From Monoplex corrugatus (taxonomy: Eukaryota; Mollusca; Gastropoda; Littorinimorpha; Ranellidae), in contig JAPXFY010000031.1 in the NCBI GenBank assembly GCA_030674185.1, forward strand, positions 45,001,566 to 45,065,565: 64,000 bases of DNA, written 5' to 3'. Each line of letters begins with the position of its first letter. The first letter of the stretch is position 1. Both the position numbers and the translations under genes were made by a program. Of this stretch, positions 46,700-58,698 are shown in pieces. The notes beneath the pieces were generated by a model. The model saw only the letters and a list, made by a program, of their open reading frames with translations, was not told where the DNA came from and ran no database searches.

Positions 46700-49600
46700 A
46701 GCTGACTGTCAAAGCCATTCAATAAAAAAAAAAAAAAAGTAAAGAAAAGGATTAAAAAAAATTTTTAAAAAAATAATGGTAATAAAAAGTTTGAAAAATA
46801 AATTTTTCCCAATTGGGGGGTTTTTTGGGGTTTTAAAAAAAAACCCCTTTAAAAAGAAAACTTTTCCCAAAGCGAAACCCAAAAAACTACGTCTGTCGTA
46901 CAACAAGAACTGGGGGACCCCATACAACCAACATCCATTCCTAACTAGGTTTACACAGAACTGGGTTTCCCAAAGATCCCAAGCGGGCCACCACCCACAA
47001 CAAAAAAAAGCGGCCTGTTTGTTCCTGCCCATTTAAACCCAAAATTTTTTTGGGGAATTTTAAAAGTTTTTTTAGCCCCTTTTTCCCCCCCCAGTCAAGA
47101 CGGCGCCAAAACTGAACCGCCAACTCTGGGAAACAGACGGGGGAAAAATTTGCCGTTCGTGCATCCTGCCCTAAAAAGCACTGAACCCATTTTAAAACAT
47201 ACATACGGCAAAAACTCAGCATACAGGGGGTCTCAAACAACGCAAACCCCAAAGGAAAAATTTTTTGTTGTTTGGCCCAGCCGCAAACACCAACTCAATA
47301 ACCGCAAAACGTACAAAATTTTAACAAAAAAAGGAAAAGAAAATTAACCCACACCCTTGCATTTGCCACATAATCTAAGGAGTCCCCCCTTTTTAACCAT
47401 TCCCCAATTTACGCACGGGGGTTTTAAAAACTACCCCCCTCAAACTTCTGGACACTAAAACTAAAAAAAAACCCTTAAAACCAAAATTTTTCCCCAAAAA
47501 CCCTATTTTATATCCCCGACCAAAAAAAATCACTTCCTGTATCCTTACCCTAAAAAAATTTAAAGCTTTAATAATCAAAAAGGAAAATGCCGCAACAAAA
47601 AAGAAGGAAAAAATGCCCGGGGGAAAAAAAACCCCCCGAAAAAGAAAATTTTCCAAGGGGGCCATAAGGGGGGGGACCCAAAACCCCCCCACCCCTTTCC
47701 CCCGACTGCTGCCCTTTGTTGTTCAAAAGGGGGTTTTTAAATTTTTGGGTTTTCAATAAAGACAAAAAAAACCCCATGATCACGCAGAAACCCCCAACAA
47801 CAAAAAGCCCTCCCACCCACAACCCCACCCGCCCCAGGGACCACGGCCCCCTAAATTTTCCTCCTTTCCCCAAAACCCCTCATCGTCCAGGGCGACCCCC
47901 CCCCCCCGGGGCAAACTATTTTTTTTCACGGGTCCCCAGCGCCAACCCCCAACCCCCGCACCCTTTGGGCCCAACCACCCTTTTTCGTACAGGCAGAGGA
48001 AATCACTTTTATTCAGGGCGTTCAAAGGAAACGGGGTTTTTAAAGAAAAACAAAAACAACAATTAAAAACTTTTTAAATTCCCCAAAAAACGCCTAACTT
48101 TAAAAACAAAAACAAAAACCCCCCTTTTCCTAAAAATTCACAATATTACCCCCAAAAATTTAATAACACCCAAAATCCAATTTTTAAAATCCAAAAACAC
48201 CCAAAACCCAACCGGGGAAATTTTTTAATTTTTTTTTTTTTTTTTCTTTTATAACACTGTATTTTTAAAAAACAAAACTAAACCCTTTTAAAAAACATTC
48301 ACGATTTTTTAAAACAAAAACAAGAAAATTACACCCCAAAAAACCACACCTTCCGCAATTTTTAAAACGAATAGGGAAAAACCCCCCAAAAAAGTAAATC
48401 AAAAAACCCAAAAAAAATTTTTTTTATCCCCTTTTTCCCCCATAAAAAGGTTTTTCCAACATTTTTTCAAAAATGTAATGTGCCTCTTCAGCTTTTAAAT
48501 TTGGGTTTTTAGTGGTTTTTAAATTGACACAAGTTGTGATTAAAATTTTACATTGTAGAAAACAAAGGGGTTATCTCTCAAAAACCCGACACATTAATAA
48601 AAATTAACAAATTTTGACCCACCATTTTTTTGGGACATAATAGAAAAAAAAGAATGCATATAATAAAAAAAAAGGGGGGACACATTGCAGGGATAAAACG
48701 GAAAAGGGGTCCAGTAAGAAAGAAAAACCACCCCCTTTGGGGGTCTTGCCGGCCCCCCCCCCCTTTTACCATTGCCATTTAAACACAGCATCGGCACCAA
48801 AACCAACCAAACACCCAAAGTTAAAAAAGTTTGGGAAGGAAAAATTTTTGGGATTGAAAAGAAAAGGGGGGGGGGGAAAAAAAGAGAACAAACAAAACAA
48901 AAGAAACCCGGAACAGAGGACAAAAGAAAAACAAGAAATAGTTTGGGGTTTTGGATGTTCCCCCTTTTAAACGGCCCCCCGGGGGAAGGGGAAAATGGGG
49001 GGGGGAAAAAAAAAAAAAAAAAAAAGACGGAAAAAAAAGGGGGGAAAAAAGGGGGAAAAAAGGGGGGGTGGGAAAAATAAGGGGGGAGGGAACAAAAGGG
49101 GGGGGGGAAAAGGAAAGGGGCAAGGAAGAAAAAAAAACAATGTTTTTTTTTCCAAACACAGAATTTTTGGAAAAAACAGAACCCCCCTGCCAATTTAGAG
49201 ATAGGGGTGGGTTTGTGGGTTTGTTTGTGGGGGTGGTTTGTTTGGTGTGGTTTGGGGTTGGGTTTTTGGGGGGGTTTGTTTTTTTTGGGTTTTGGTTGGT
49301 TGTTTTTTGGTTGGTTTTGGTTTTTGGGGGTGTGGTGTTTTGTTTTTGTTGTTTTTGTGTTGGTGGTGTTTTGGGGGTGTGGTTGTGGTTTTGGGGTTTT
49401 TTTGGTTGGGGGGGGGTCGGTGGTTTTTTGGTGGTTTGTGTGGGGCCTGGGGGTTGGTGTTGGGTGTGTGTGGGGGGTGTGTTTCCCAAAAACTTTTTTT
49501 GACAGTGAATACAAAAAATTACCCAAAAACAATAACAAAAAATTTTATGCGAAAACAACATCCCCAAAACAAACCCCGGGGAAATTAGTAGGAGCCCGAA

Positions 49601-50280
49601 AAAAAATACAAATGGAAAAAACAAAAAGGGAAAATAACCAAGAAAAATTTCATTAAAAAAAGGGTTTTAAAAAAAATTTGTTACCCTAAAAACCAAAAAG
49701 CATTTTCAAAACTTCATGCCTTCCATTTTTTCATTTTCTGTGAAGTAACAAAGTTTTTTAAGCTTTCCTTGCGGAAAAAATCATCCCCCCTTTTTAAAAA
49801 CCCCTCTAACCTTTTCCCCCAAATCTTTAAAAAAAATTTTAAGACTAAATTTAAAATTTTTTTTTCCCCCTTTTTGAAAATGTTGCGATCCCCTTTTTAA
49901 ACCCGACCCGTCCCCCAATCCTGCCCCCTTTTAACCAGGCCACAAAAGGCTTAAAAAAAGGAGAGAAAAAACCCCCTTTGGAAACTAGGGGGGGGGTAGG
50001 GGAAAAAAAGGAAAGGGCCCCCGGAAAAAAAAAGTTAAAACCGACAGAGGGGGTTTTTTTTTTTTTTGTTTGTTTTTGTTTTTGTTTTTTTGACAAAAAA
50101 AAGCGGAATTGGGAGAGGGGAAAAGGGGAAAAACCCGGGAAAAGAAAGAAATGATTAAAATTTTTTTTGGTGGAAAAAGGGGCGGGAGAAAAGGTTTCCC
50201 AGGGGTATAAATTTTTAATTTTTTCAGCAGATTATTTTCCCTTTCCCCAATTGGCGAATAGTTACAAAACAAATATTTCA
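46700..50280. other. Homopolymer-inflated block, probable low-quality sequence
   Basis: About 3.5 kb consisting almost wholly of mono-base runs of 3-10. At 47345-47470 a Rep-A copy can still be aligned (CACATAATCTAAGGAGTCC), and its changes turn mixed bases into copies of the neighbouring base. No reading frame here (for example the Pro/Thr/Lys or Gly/Trp/Phe-rich ones) is credible. It lies in the intron between the exons at 46510 and 58699. Confidence 0.75.
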
Positions 50281-50690
50281 GCATTCAATACAGCAGACAT
50301 AAACAGTTTCTTCTGCTAACAATCAGTACAACAAATAAACAATTTTTTCCTGGTCCCCGCATATAAAAAACACAAGACTAGAAATTACTGAAGCACAGCA
50401 AAAGTCACATGAAACACAAACTTCAAAGTCAAATATTTTTTTCTTGCAAATTTTAGCCTTAAAAATATGTAACAGCCATCCAGGGTCAAACATGTGTGCA
50501 CACACATGCACAGACAGACAGACACACACACACATACATACATAAACATGCACACAATCTAGGCAGGACAAAAGCGGGGTAGCTGTACAAAACCACATCA
50601 TATATCAATGGACAATATAATGATATACCATAATCTTATCACTATAGTCAACATACCCATGATACGACACTACAAAATATCATGACCAAA
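50280..50690. other. Intron sequence, nothing recognised
   Basis: Normal-looking AT-rich sequence after the poor block, with a short (CA)/(CAGA) run at 50495-50550. No feature identified. Confidence 0.4.
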
Positions 50691-51999
50691 TGTGACCCAC
50701 TCTGACTAAAGGTACAATAAGTTGGGCCAGGCCTTCTACTGCTGTGGGCTGAAAACTCTGAACAGGGACAAGAAGTACATTTTCAGTTTTCTGCATTTTC
50801 ATGCTCTATAACCACTTTTACACCAGCCTCACACAATAAAGTCAAATTCAATCGATGAATATTATTTTTTGTGTTTTAATGTTTTAAGTATCATTTTTTG
50901 TGTTTTATTCAAAGTTGGTATGCCTTGCATAAAACTCCTCCAAATAAGGTAAACAAAGCACTTTGCTAAACCAATCACAGCAAAGGATTTTGAAGCTCCT
51001 TGACAACGTCCAGTATATCTGATTCTGATTGGCTGAACATTTGCTAAAGGGGCCACTCAGCTATAACACACTCGATCAGTCACTGCGAAAGGTGGCAGAG
51101 AAAGACGAAATCGATGTCTGTTGACCTGTTAAATCAGTCTTCGGCAGCTAACGTTGTTCCAGAGGGTGATGAATTGAGGGACCTGATTGTTGACAACTTC
51201 ACAGAGGATGGTATTGCCTCCGATTCTTCTGATGATGAAAGTATAGCTGGGGAGATGGGTGATATCAAGGCAATGGAGACAGAAGATCGTGAAGACGACA
51301 GTGACAATGACGAACCCTGAGAAATTAGAATTAGTTTGGTTTTCAAACAGGAAAAAGCTGTGTTCAGCACCATTGGCTCTTGTTGAACAAATAATGATAA
51401 GAACACTAGGTATAGGGGCAGTCATTGAGTTGTTCAATTTTTGATCAATTTACTGTTCACAATGACTTAATAAACATTTTACAGCCTTTATTTTTATGTT
51501 TACTACTGTCATTATATGCACTGCACTGTTGCTATACCTTCAGCTACTTTGTGGGGAGCTTGTTTTTTAATTTGGGAACAATTTCTGTCATAAATTCTGA
51601 CATACAATATTGGATGCAATTTTTCTTCTCCTTTCAAAATATTCACAAGTTCCGTAACATTTTGGTGATTAAAGCACGCTTTTCTTAAATTTATTTTTCT
51701 TTTTGTTGTTTTGGATGGATGGAAAATTAAGTAAACAAAGGAAGTTTGGAATTTCAACTGATTTGGTTGATATTTAATGCTTGTTGCTAAGGAGTTTCTG
51801 ACCAACCCAATAGCCCTCTTCAACAAAATGGCTGACTTGACCCCTCTCATCTTTGAAAGCCCATAACTTTTTTGTTTTTGTAGCCTGAAACTCAACTTTA
51901 GTACCATTTGGAAGCTGAGATTCTAAACTTTATAGTGATACCAAAAACTGAAAATGCCTAAATTGAGACTTATTGTGCCTTTTGTGAGAATGGGTCACA
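50691..51999. mobile_element. DNA-transposon-like element with ~33-bp TIRs
   Basis: The left end is TGTGACCCACTCTGACTAAA. The right end, reversed, is TGTGACCCATTCTCACAAAA; both continue GG.ACAATAAGT (50691-50724 and 51967-51999). 1309 bp. The target duplication is not obvious. It contains only a 68-codon acidic frame, so it is non-autonomous or an eroded relic. Confidence 0.6.
51114..51320 (+). CDS. Short acidic reading frame inside TIR element
   Basis: 68 codons, MSVDLLNQSSAAN to DREDDSDNDEP, then TGA. DDES and DNDE-rich composition resembles the acidic N-terminal segment of some transposases (piggyBac type), but the catalytic part is absent. It may be the remnant of the element's first exon. 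Function not known. Confidence 0.35.
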   Translation: MSVDLLNQSSAANVVPEGDELRDLIVDNFTEDGIASDSSDDESIAGEMGDIKAMETEDREDDSDNDEP

Positions 52000-52174
52000 A
52001 TGGAACCACAGCTTGTCTAAGTGGTATGCATGTTTAGCCAAAAACACAGAAAAAGTTATGTATAGTGTAATGCTAATTAAAGAGACATCTGTGAAATTCA
52101 TGATTCACCATACAGTGGAGTTTGCCTACAACAAAATTCAAGGAAGGCAGACGTGTGTTCTACAGCAGTTTGTA

Positions 52175-52430
52175 GTAGCTCCTGTCACCTGTCAGCGTCG
52201 TCATTTGTGATGATAGCTGCTGCAATCAACGTTTTGCTCGTCTTTCTCCACTTTGTCCGGTCCATACAGGTTCTCCCTGCTTTGCTAGCAGACATCCCAG
52301 TTATCTTCACAATGCTGCCCTTGTGTGACACTGTTGGTCTTCCTCTCCATCTTTGGCCCTTGGTTTTCCCTTGGAGTTCTGTTTTCATCACGTGACACTT
52401 ACTGTTTCTACTCATAAGTCCCAAGTATGC
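52175..52430 (-). mobile_element. LINE C-terminal fragment
   Basis: On - it reads GKTKGQRWRGRPTVS and later DRTKWRKTSKTL..., a GRP...DR..WR pattern common at the extreme C-terminus of RTE-like LINEs. Short and frame-damaged. Confidence 0.5.
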
Positions 52431-52444
52431 ATGTTTTCTCTTAT

Positions 52445-52905
52445 CATCATCATCATCAGGTGCCTTGCCACGTGGTGTTGGCGATCATGGCCTTCCATCT
52501 GTTTCTATCCCTTGTTGCCTCAAGCACCTCTTCCACCCTCTCTGTCTTCAGCCACTCTGCAAGTCCGTCCAATATCTTCTCCCTGGGTCGACCTGGTCTT
52601 CTCTTTCTCTCCAGCTTTCCTGTTGTGACCAGGTGCTCCAATTCACCTTTCCTCATAAAATGGCCAATAAATGTTGCCTGTCTTTTCCTGATCTTCCTTA
52701 TGAATGATCTTCTGGATTTCAAATAACAGTTGCGGAGTTGTATTTCACTCGTCTAGAATACTCTGAATCACTTTTCTGTCCCGATGATTTGCAGTAGGCG
52801 TCTGTAGAACCACACTTCAGCCAAGCTGATTTATATTTCATCAGCTTTCTTCCCTGTCCAGGCTTGACATCCATATACCACTACTGGCCACATGAGTCTT
52901 AAGCA
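52445..52905 (-). mobile_element. LINE 3'-end fragment (RT C-terminus)
   Basis: On -: AEVWFYRRLLQIIGTEK, then RRSFIRKIRKRQATFIGHFM, RKGELEHLVTTGKLE, PGRPREKILDGLAEWLKTER, RNRWKAMIANTTWQGT, ending in a (GAT)n tail at 52443-52457. It is upstream-continuous with LRLMWPVVVYGCQAWT at about 52860-52905, from which the 78-bp array arose. Confidence 0.85.
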
Positions 52906-53565
52906 TCTGTACTTTGAGGACTTTAAGGTACTGTCCAGGCTTCACATCCATATACCACTACTGGCCACATAGAGTCTTAAACATCTGTACTTTGAGGACT
53001 TTAAGGTACTGTCCAGGCTTCACATCCATATACCACTACTGGCCACATAGAGTCTTAAACATCTGTACTTTGAGGACTTTAAGGTACTGTCCAGGCTTCA
53101 CATCCATATACCACTACTGGCCACATAGAGTCTTAAGCATCTGTACTTTGAGGACTTTAAGGTACTGTCCAGGCTTCACATCCATATACCACTACTGGCC
53201 ACATAGAGTCTTAAGCATCTGTACTTTGAGGACTTTAAGGTACTGTCCAGGCTTGACATCCATATACCACTACTGGCCACATGACAGTCTTAAGCATCTG
53301 TACTTTGAGGACTTTAAGGTACTGTCCAGGCTTGACATCCATATACCACTACTGGCCACATGACAGTCTTAAGCATCTGTACTTTGAGGACTTTAAGGTA
53401 CTGTCCAGGCTTCACATCCATATACCACTACTGGCCACATGAGTCTTAAGCATCTGTACTTTGAGGACTTTAAGGTACTGTCCAGGCTTCACATCCATAT
53501 ACCACTACTGGCCACATGACAGTCTTAAGCATCTGTACTTTGAGGACTTTAAGGTACTGCAAAAT
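52850..53565 (-). repeat. 78-bp minisatellite seeded from the LINE, ~9 copies
   Basis: The + unit contains ACTTTGAGGACTTTAAGGTA, CTGTCCAGGCTTCACATCCA, TATACCACTACTGGCCACAT and AGAGTCTTAAGCATCTGT. On -, the CCATATACCACTACTGGCC part encodes WPVVVYG of the adjacent LINE. 78 is a multiple of 3, which keeps a false 26-residue periodic frame open on +. Confidence 0.9.
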
Positions 53566-53960
53566 CTTTTTGGATGTTGTTAAGCAGGACCATCTGTACT
53601 ACTTACAAGTAAGAAAACTCATCCTGTTCACACAAAGATGAATGCGGCAGGCACAACAACAGATTCTGTTTGTTATAAACAGTATTTTAAAAGAGGGTAA
53701 AGAGAAGAATGGGCAGGGAGAATAAAAGAGTATGTTACAGCTAGAAATTCATTGTAGACAGGTGGGCTAAACGTGGACTCCAGTGTACCATACACTCAAC
53801 GAACATGAAATCCCTGCCATGATCACGGTACCTTCATCAACACTGTTTATCACTGTTAAGCAATGCGCACAAAGCAGAAGTATGAGAATTCATTCAAACC
53901 ACACTGTTACTTTTGTCAAGTCAGAGGGTTGACACAATCCCAAAGATTTGTATTATTTTA
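53565..53960. other. Intron sequence, nothing recognised
   Basis: No repeat, TIR or gene identified between the 78-bp and 55-bp arrays. Confidence 0.4.
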
Positions 53961-55022
53961 ACCTGACACAGACAGACCCAAATGGATGAATCAGAAAACA
54001 GCACGGTTTTGAGTCAGTTGACACTGAAAGACCCAACTGGATGAATCAGAAAACAGCACGGTTTTGAGTTGGCTGACAGTGATAGACCCAACTGGATGAA
54101 TCAGAAAACAGCACGGTTTTAAGTTGGCTGACAGTGATAGACCCAACTGGATGAATCAGAAAACAGCACAGTTTTGAGTCAGTTGACACTGAAAGACCCA
54201 ACTGGATGAATCAGAAAACAACACGGTTTTGAGCTGGCTGACAGTGATAGACCCAACTGAATGAATCAGAAAACAACACGATTTTGAGTTGGCTGACAGT
54301 GATAGACCCAACTGGATGAATCAGAAAACAACACGGTTTTGAGTCAGTTGACAGTGATAGACCCAACTGGATGAATCAGAAAACAACACGGTTTTGAGTC
54401 AGTTGACAGTGATAGACCCAACTGGATGAATCAGAAAACAACACGGTTTTGAGTTGGCTGACAGTGATAGACCCAACTGGATGAATCAGAAAACAACACG
54501 GTTTTGAGTAGGCTGACAGTGATAGACCCAACTGAATGAATCAGAAAACAACACGGTTTTGAGTTGGCTGACAGTGATAGACCCAACTGAATGAATCAGA
54601 AAACAACACGGTTTTGAGTTGGCTGACAGTGATAGACCCAACTGGATGAATCAGAAAACAACACAGTTTTGAGTTGGCTGACAGTGATAGACCCAACTGG
54701 ATGAATCAGAAAACAGCACGGTTTTGAGTTGGCTGACAGTGAAAGACCCAACTGAATGAATCAGAAAACAACACTATTTTGAGTCGGCTCACAGTGACAG
54801 ACCCAACTGGATGAATCAGAAAACAACAGAGTTTTGAGTCAGCTGACAGAGACAGACCCAACTGGGTGAATCAGAAAACAGCACAGTTTTGAGTCAGTTG
54901 ACACTGAAACTACTAGTGAAAGACCCAAATGGGTGAATCAGAAAACAGCACGGTTTTGAATTGGCCGACACTGAAAGACCCAAATGGGTGAATCAGAAAA
55001 CAACATGGTTTGAGTCAGCTGA
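53960..55022 (+). repeat. 55-bp minisatellite, ~19 copies
   Basis: Units AGACCCAACTGGATGAATCA, GAAAACAACACGGTTTTGAG, TTGGCTGACAGTGAT. Variants TTGGCTGACAGTGAT and TCAGTTGACACTGAA alternate. In the intron of the ZC3H13-like gene. Confidence 0.92.
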
Positions 55023-55254
55023 CTGAACACATAATGCCACTGCATCATCAGAACAATCTGAATAGTAAAGAACACAACAAACACAACAGCCAGCCTTGAC
55101 ACCATCTTTATCAGTTAACAGGTTCAGGTTCATATTGCTTATAGCCCCGCTGGCTACTACAACCATATCAGTGCTAACACCACGTTTATCAGGTAACCGA
55201 TGAATGACAAGATGAATGACAGACAAAAGTAAGAGAAGACATCCAGTCCCTGAA

Positions 55255-57030
55255 GAAGACAGAAGGCAACAGAAGAAGATTAAAGAAGACTGAAGGAGAG
55301 AGAAGACTAAAGAAGACTAAAGAAGACTGAAGGAGACAGAAGAAGACAGGAGACAGAATGAGACAGAAGAAGACTAAAGAAGACAGGAGACAGAAGAAGA
55401 CGAAAGGAAACAGGAGACAGAAGAAGACAGAAGGAGACTAAAGAAGACAGGAGGAGACAGAATGAGACAGACGAAGACTAAAGAAGACAGAAGAAGACTA
55501 AAGAAGACAGGAGACAGAAGAAGACTAAAGAAGACAAAAGGAGACAGAAGAAGACGAAAGGAAACAGAAGGAGACAGAAGAAGACAGAAGGAGACAGAAG
55601 GAGACAAAAGGAGACAGAAGAAGACTAAAGAAGACAGAAGGAGACAGGAGACAGAAGAAGACAGAAGGAGACAGACGAAGACTAAAGAAGACAGAAGGAG
55701 ACAGGAGGAGACAGAAGAAGACAGAAGGAGACTAAAGAAGACAGAAGAAGACAGAAGGAACAGAAGGAGACAGAAGGAGACTAAAGAAGACAGAAGGAGA
55801 CAGAAGAAGACAGAAGGAGACAGAAGGAGCAGAAGAAGACAGAGGAGACAGAAAACAAAAGGCGACAGAAGGAGACAGAAGAAGACAGAAGGAGACTAAA
55901 GAAGAAGACAGAAGGAGACAGAAGAAGACAGAAGGAGACAGGAGGAGACTAAAGAAGACAGAAGGAGACTAAAGAAGACAGAAGGAGACAGAAGAAGACA
56001 GAAGAAGACAGAAGAGACAGAAGAGACAGAAGAAGACAGAAGGAGACAGAAGACAGAAGAAGACAGAGGAGACTAAAGAAGACAGAAGAAGACAGAAGGA
56101 GACAGAAGGAGCAGAAGAAGACAGAGAGGACAGAAACAAAGGGACAGAAGGAGACAGAAGAAGACAGAAGGAGACTAAAGAAGACAGAAGGAGACAGAAG
56201 AAGACAGAAGGAGAACTAAAAGAGACAGAAGGAGACAGAAGAAGACAGAAGGAGACTAGAAGAAGACAGAAGGAGACAGAAGAAGACAGAAGGAGACAAA
56301 GAAGACAGAAGGAGACAGAAGAAGACAGAAGGAGACTAAAGAAGACAGAAGGAGCAGAAGAAGACAGAAGGAGACAGAAAAAAAAGGTGACAGAAGAGAC
56401 TAAAGAAGACAGAAGGAGGCTAAAGAAGAGACAGAGAGACAGAAGAAGACAGAAGGAGACAGGAGACAGAGAAGACTAAAGAAGACAGAAGAAGACTAAA
56501 AAAGACAGGAGACAGAAGACAAAGAAGACAGAAGAGACAAAAGAAGAAGATTAAGAGACAGAAGGAGAAAGAAGGAGGAGACAGAGAGACAGAAGGAGAC
56601 AGAAGAAGACTGAAGAAGACAGAAGGAGACTAAAGAAGGACAGAAGAGACAGAAGAAGACAGAAGGGAAGACTAAAGAAGACAGAAGGAAACAGAAGGAG
56701 ACAGAAGGAACAGAAGAAGACAGAAGAAGACTGAAGGAGACAGAAGGAAACAAAAGAAGACAGATGGAAACAGAAGAAGAAAGAAGAAGACTGAAGGAGA
56801 CAGGAGACAGAAGACTAAAGAAGACAGAAGAAGACTAAAGAAGACAGAAGGAGACAGAAGAAGACAGATGAAGACAGAAGGAGTCAGAAGAAGACAGAAG
56901 GAAACAGGAGACAGAAAAAAACAGAAGGAAACAGGAGACAGAAAGACAGAAGAAGACAGGAGGCAAAAGAAGACTAAAGAAGACAGAAGAAGACTAAAAA
57001 AGACAGAAGGAGACAGGAGACATCATCAGA
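55255..57030 (+). repeat. GAAGACAGAAGGAGACA purine tract, 1.8 kb
   Basis: Irregular 6-9 bp modules (GAAGACA, GAAGGAGACA, ACTAAA) over about 1.77 kb, almost only A, G and regularly spaced C on +. Reading frames rich in Arg/Lys/Asp/Glu are spurious. Confidence 0.92.
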
Positions 57031-57058
57031 GAGGGGCATGTGAAAAGCAGCAGAGATA

Positions 57059-57490
57059 GTCACCGTGGCAGGGTGGTTAGCACAACAAACTACCAACTGG
57101 AAGGCTGTGGTTCAAATTCTACAGTCCTGTCAAAATCTTTGTGGAAGAGTTGAGTGTGTTACGGACTCAACGGGATGCAAGGGACTATACAGTGGAATCT
57201 CATTACTTCATGGATGCATCATTGAAGATGTTACTCAAATTTCTTCACCAACATCACAGGTGTCAGTTACTCCTATGCCTGGTTGAAAACAGGATATCTT
57301 ATGTACATAAGCTCAGAGTACAATCCTGTCACACACAAACCAAGACGGAGCACCATAACATCATGGTTATCGTCATCGTCATCATCATCATCATCATCCC
57401 ATTGTCATAATCATCATCACACCATAGTAAAATTGTCCAAGTTGCTGTGGCCATTAGAGTGGTGTAGAAAATAGGACAGAGAAAAAATAT
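57059..57490 (+). mobile_element. SINE-A copy, full length
   Basis: A box GTGGCAGGGTGGTTAGCAC, B box GTGGTTCAAATTCTACAG, body TGAAGATGTTACTCAAATTT and CCTGGTTGAAAACAGGATAT, internal (ATC)n at 57369-57400, tail GCTGTGGCCATTAGAGTGGT and an A-rich end. Both Pol III boxes are readable. Confidence 0.85.
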
Positions 57491-58698
57491 CAGCACCAGT
57501 AAAGACAAATGATCTTTGAAAAAAAAAAAAATAATAATAAAAGGGTGCTACGGTTCAAAGCCAGGAATAAATTTCAATCTCACAGTCCAAACCATTCAAG
57601 AAGGCAGTTCCCAAATTATTCATAAAAGCAGTAGAAAAGCCACTAAATAATGTTTGACGGGCCAGAACACAACATCAAGAAATGTCTTGTATCAAACGGT
57701 AATTACAACATCACCAAAACGACATTACGATGCCCAGAATGTAAGCGCTGCAGCAGAACACAAGACACCAATGACACAAGCAACACAGCTGAACGGCATG
57801 TTGAATAACACAATGCCACACGCACATGACACAACAACAACAACAACAACAAAAGATGACGAAGCCCTATCAATTAACATCATCTTCTCACACCTTTGGG
57901 AACGTCTTTTATGACTGTGACTTTGAATATTAAATTTTATCAGTCTCAAACTTGAAAGCCTTTCAGAATCAGTGCCAGACAAAATGATGTCTCAGAAATG
58001 CTCCACTCAACACACAAGAAACAGCTGGCAGCTTCACTGTCATGCTTTAGTCCAGTAAAAGTAGTCTCCCTTCACTGACTGCTTTCCTGTGATCATTTTT
58101 GTAGTTACATGTTGGTGAGCTTTATTATCTAATTTTCTTCTTCAACAGAATTTTCAGGCAGAAGCATTTAAAATGCAGTCAACATACATTGTTGGGCCAA
58201 CCCTTTGACATAAGTTCAGTATATCAATTACTGAACAACAGGTGAAGAAATCTACAGAGAAAAACCTTAGCCTTTCATTTTCCACTCACTGAGACCCCAT
58301 CAGTTAAGATGCCAACTGAACGTTATGTAGTCACAATGGACATAATTTGAAGTACATTAATGGTAAGATCCAATCACAAATAGTCAACAAATTGATACTG
58401 ACACATTTTCATGTATTATATCACAGATGGAAGCAATGAGCAAAATACGCACAGAAATACAGAAGCAATAACCTGATCAGAATTCATCTGTACTTTTCAG
58501 TTAAAGGGGCAGTGACACAGCCAGAGAAAGGAAAGTATCCACCAAAAAGAGTGAGAGACTGATGCCAAACAAGGCCTTGACCGACAAAGTCTGGCGGCAG
58601 CAGCAGCGACAAGAGGAGCACGGTGGTGAGACTGCAAGTTGCCCACACAACACTGACAAGACACTGGAGGCCACCGGAAACACAGCACATTGTCACAC
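57490..58698. other. Intron sequence, mostly unassigned
   Basis: Contains a poly-A/(ATA)n run at 57518-57540 and a (CAA)n run at 57832-57852. I see no further feature. The frame of the upstream exon could extend here to TGA at 58484 if the donor at 58698 is not used. Confidence 0.4.

Noticed and set aside
48578..49656. Pro/Thr/Lys-rich 267-314 residue frames and Gly/Trp/Phe-rich frames
   Set aside because: They lie in the homopolymer-inflated block and are not credible coding sequence.
53000..53363. 26-residue repeat protein (TLRYCPGFTSIYHYWPHR)
   Set aside because: Translation of the 78-bp array, which derives from the opposite strand of a LINE.
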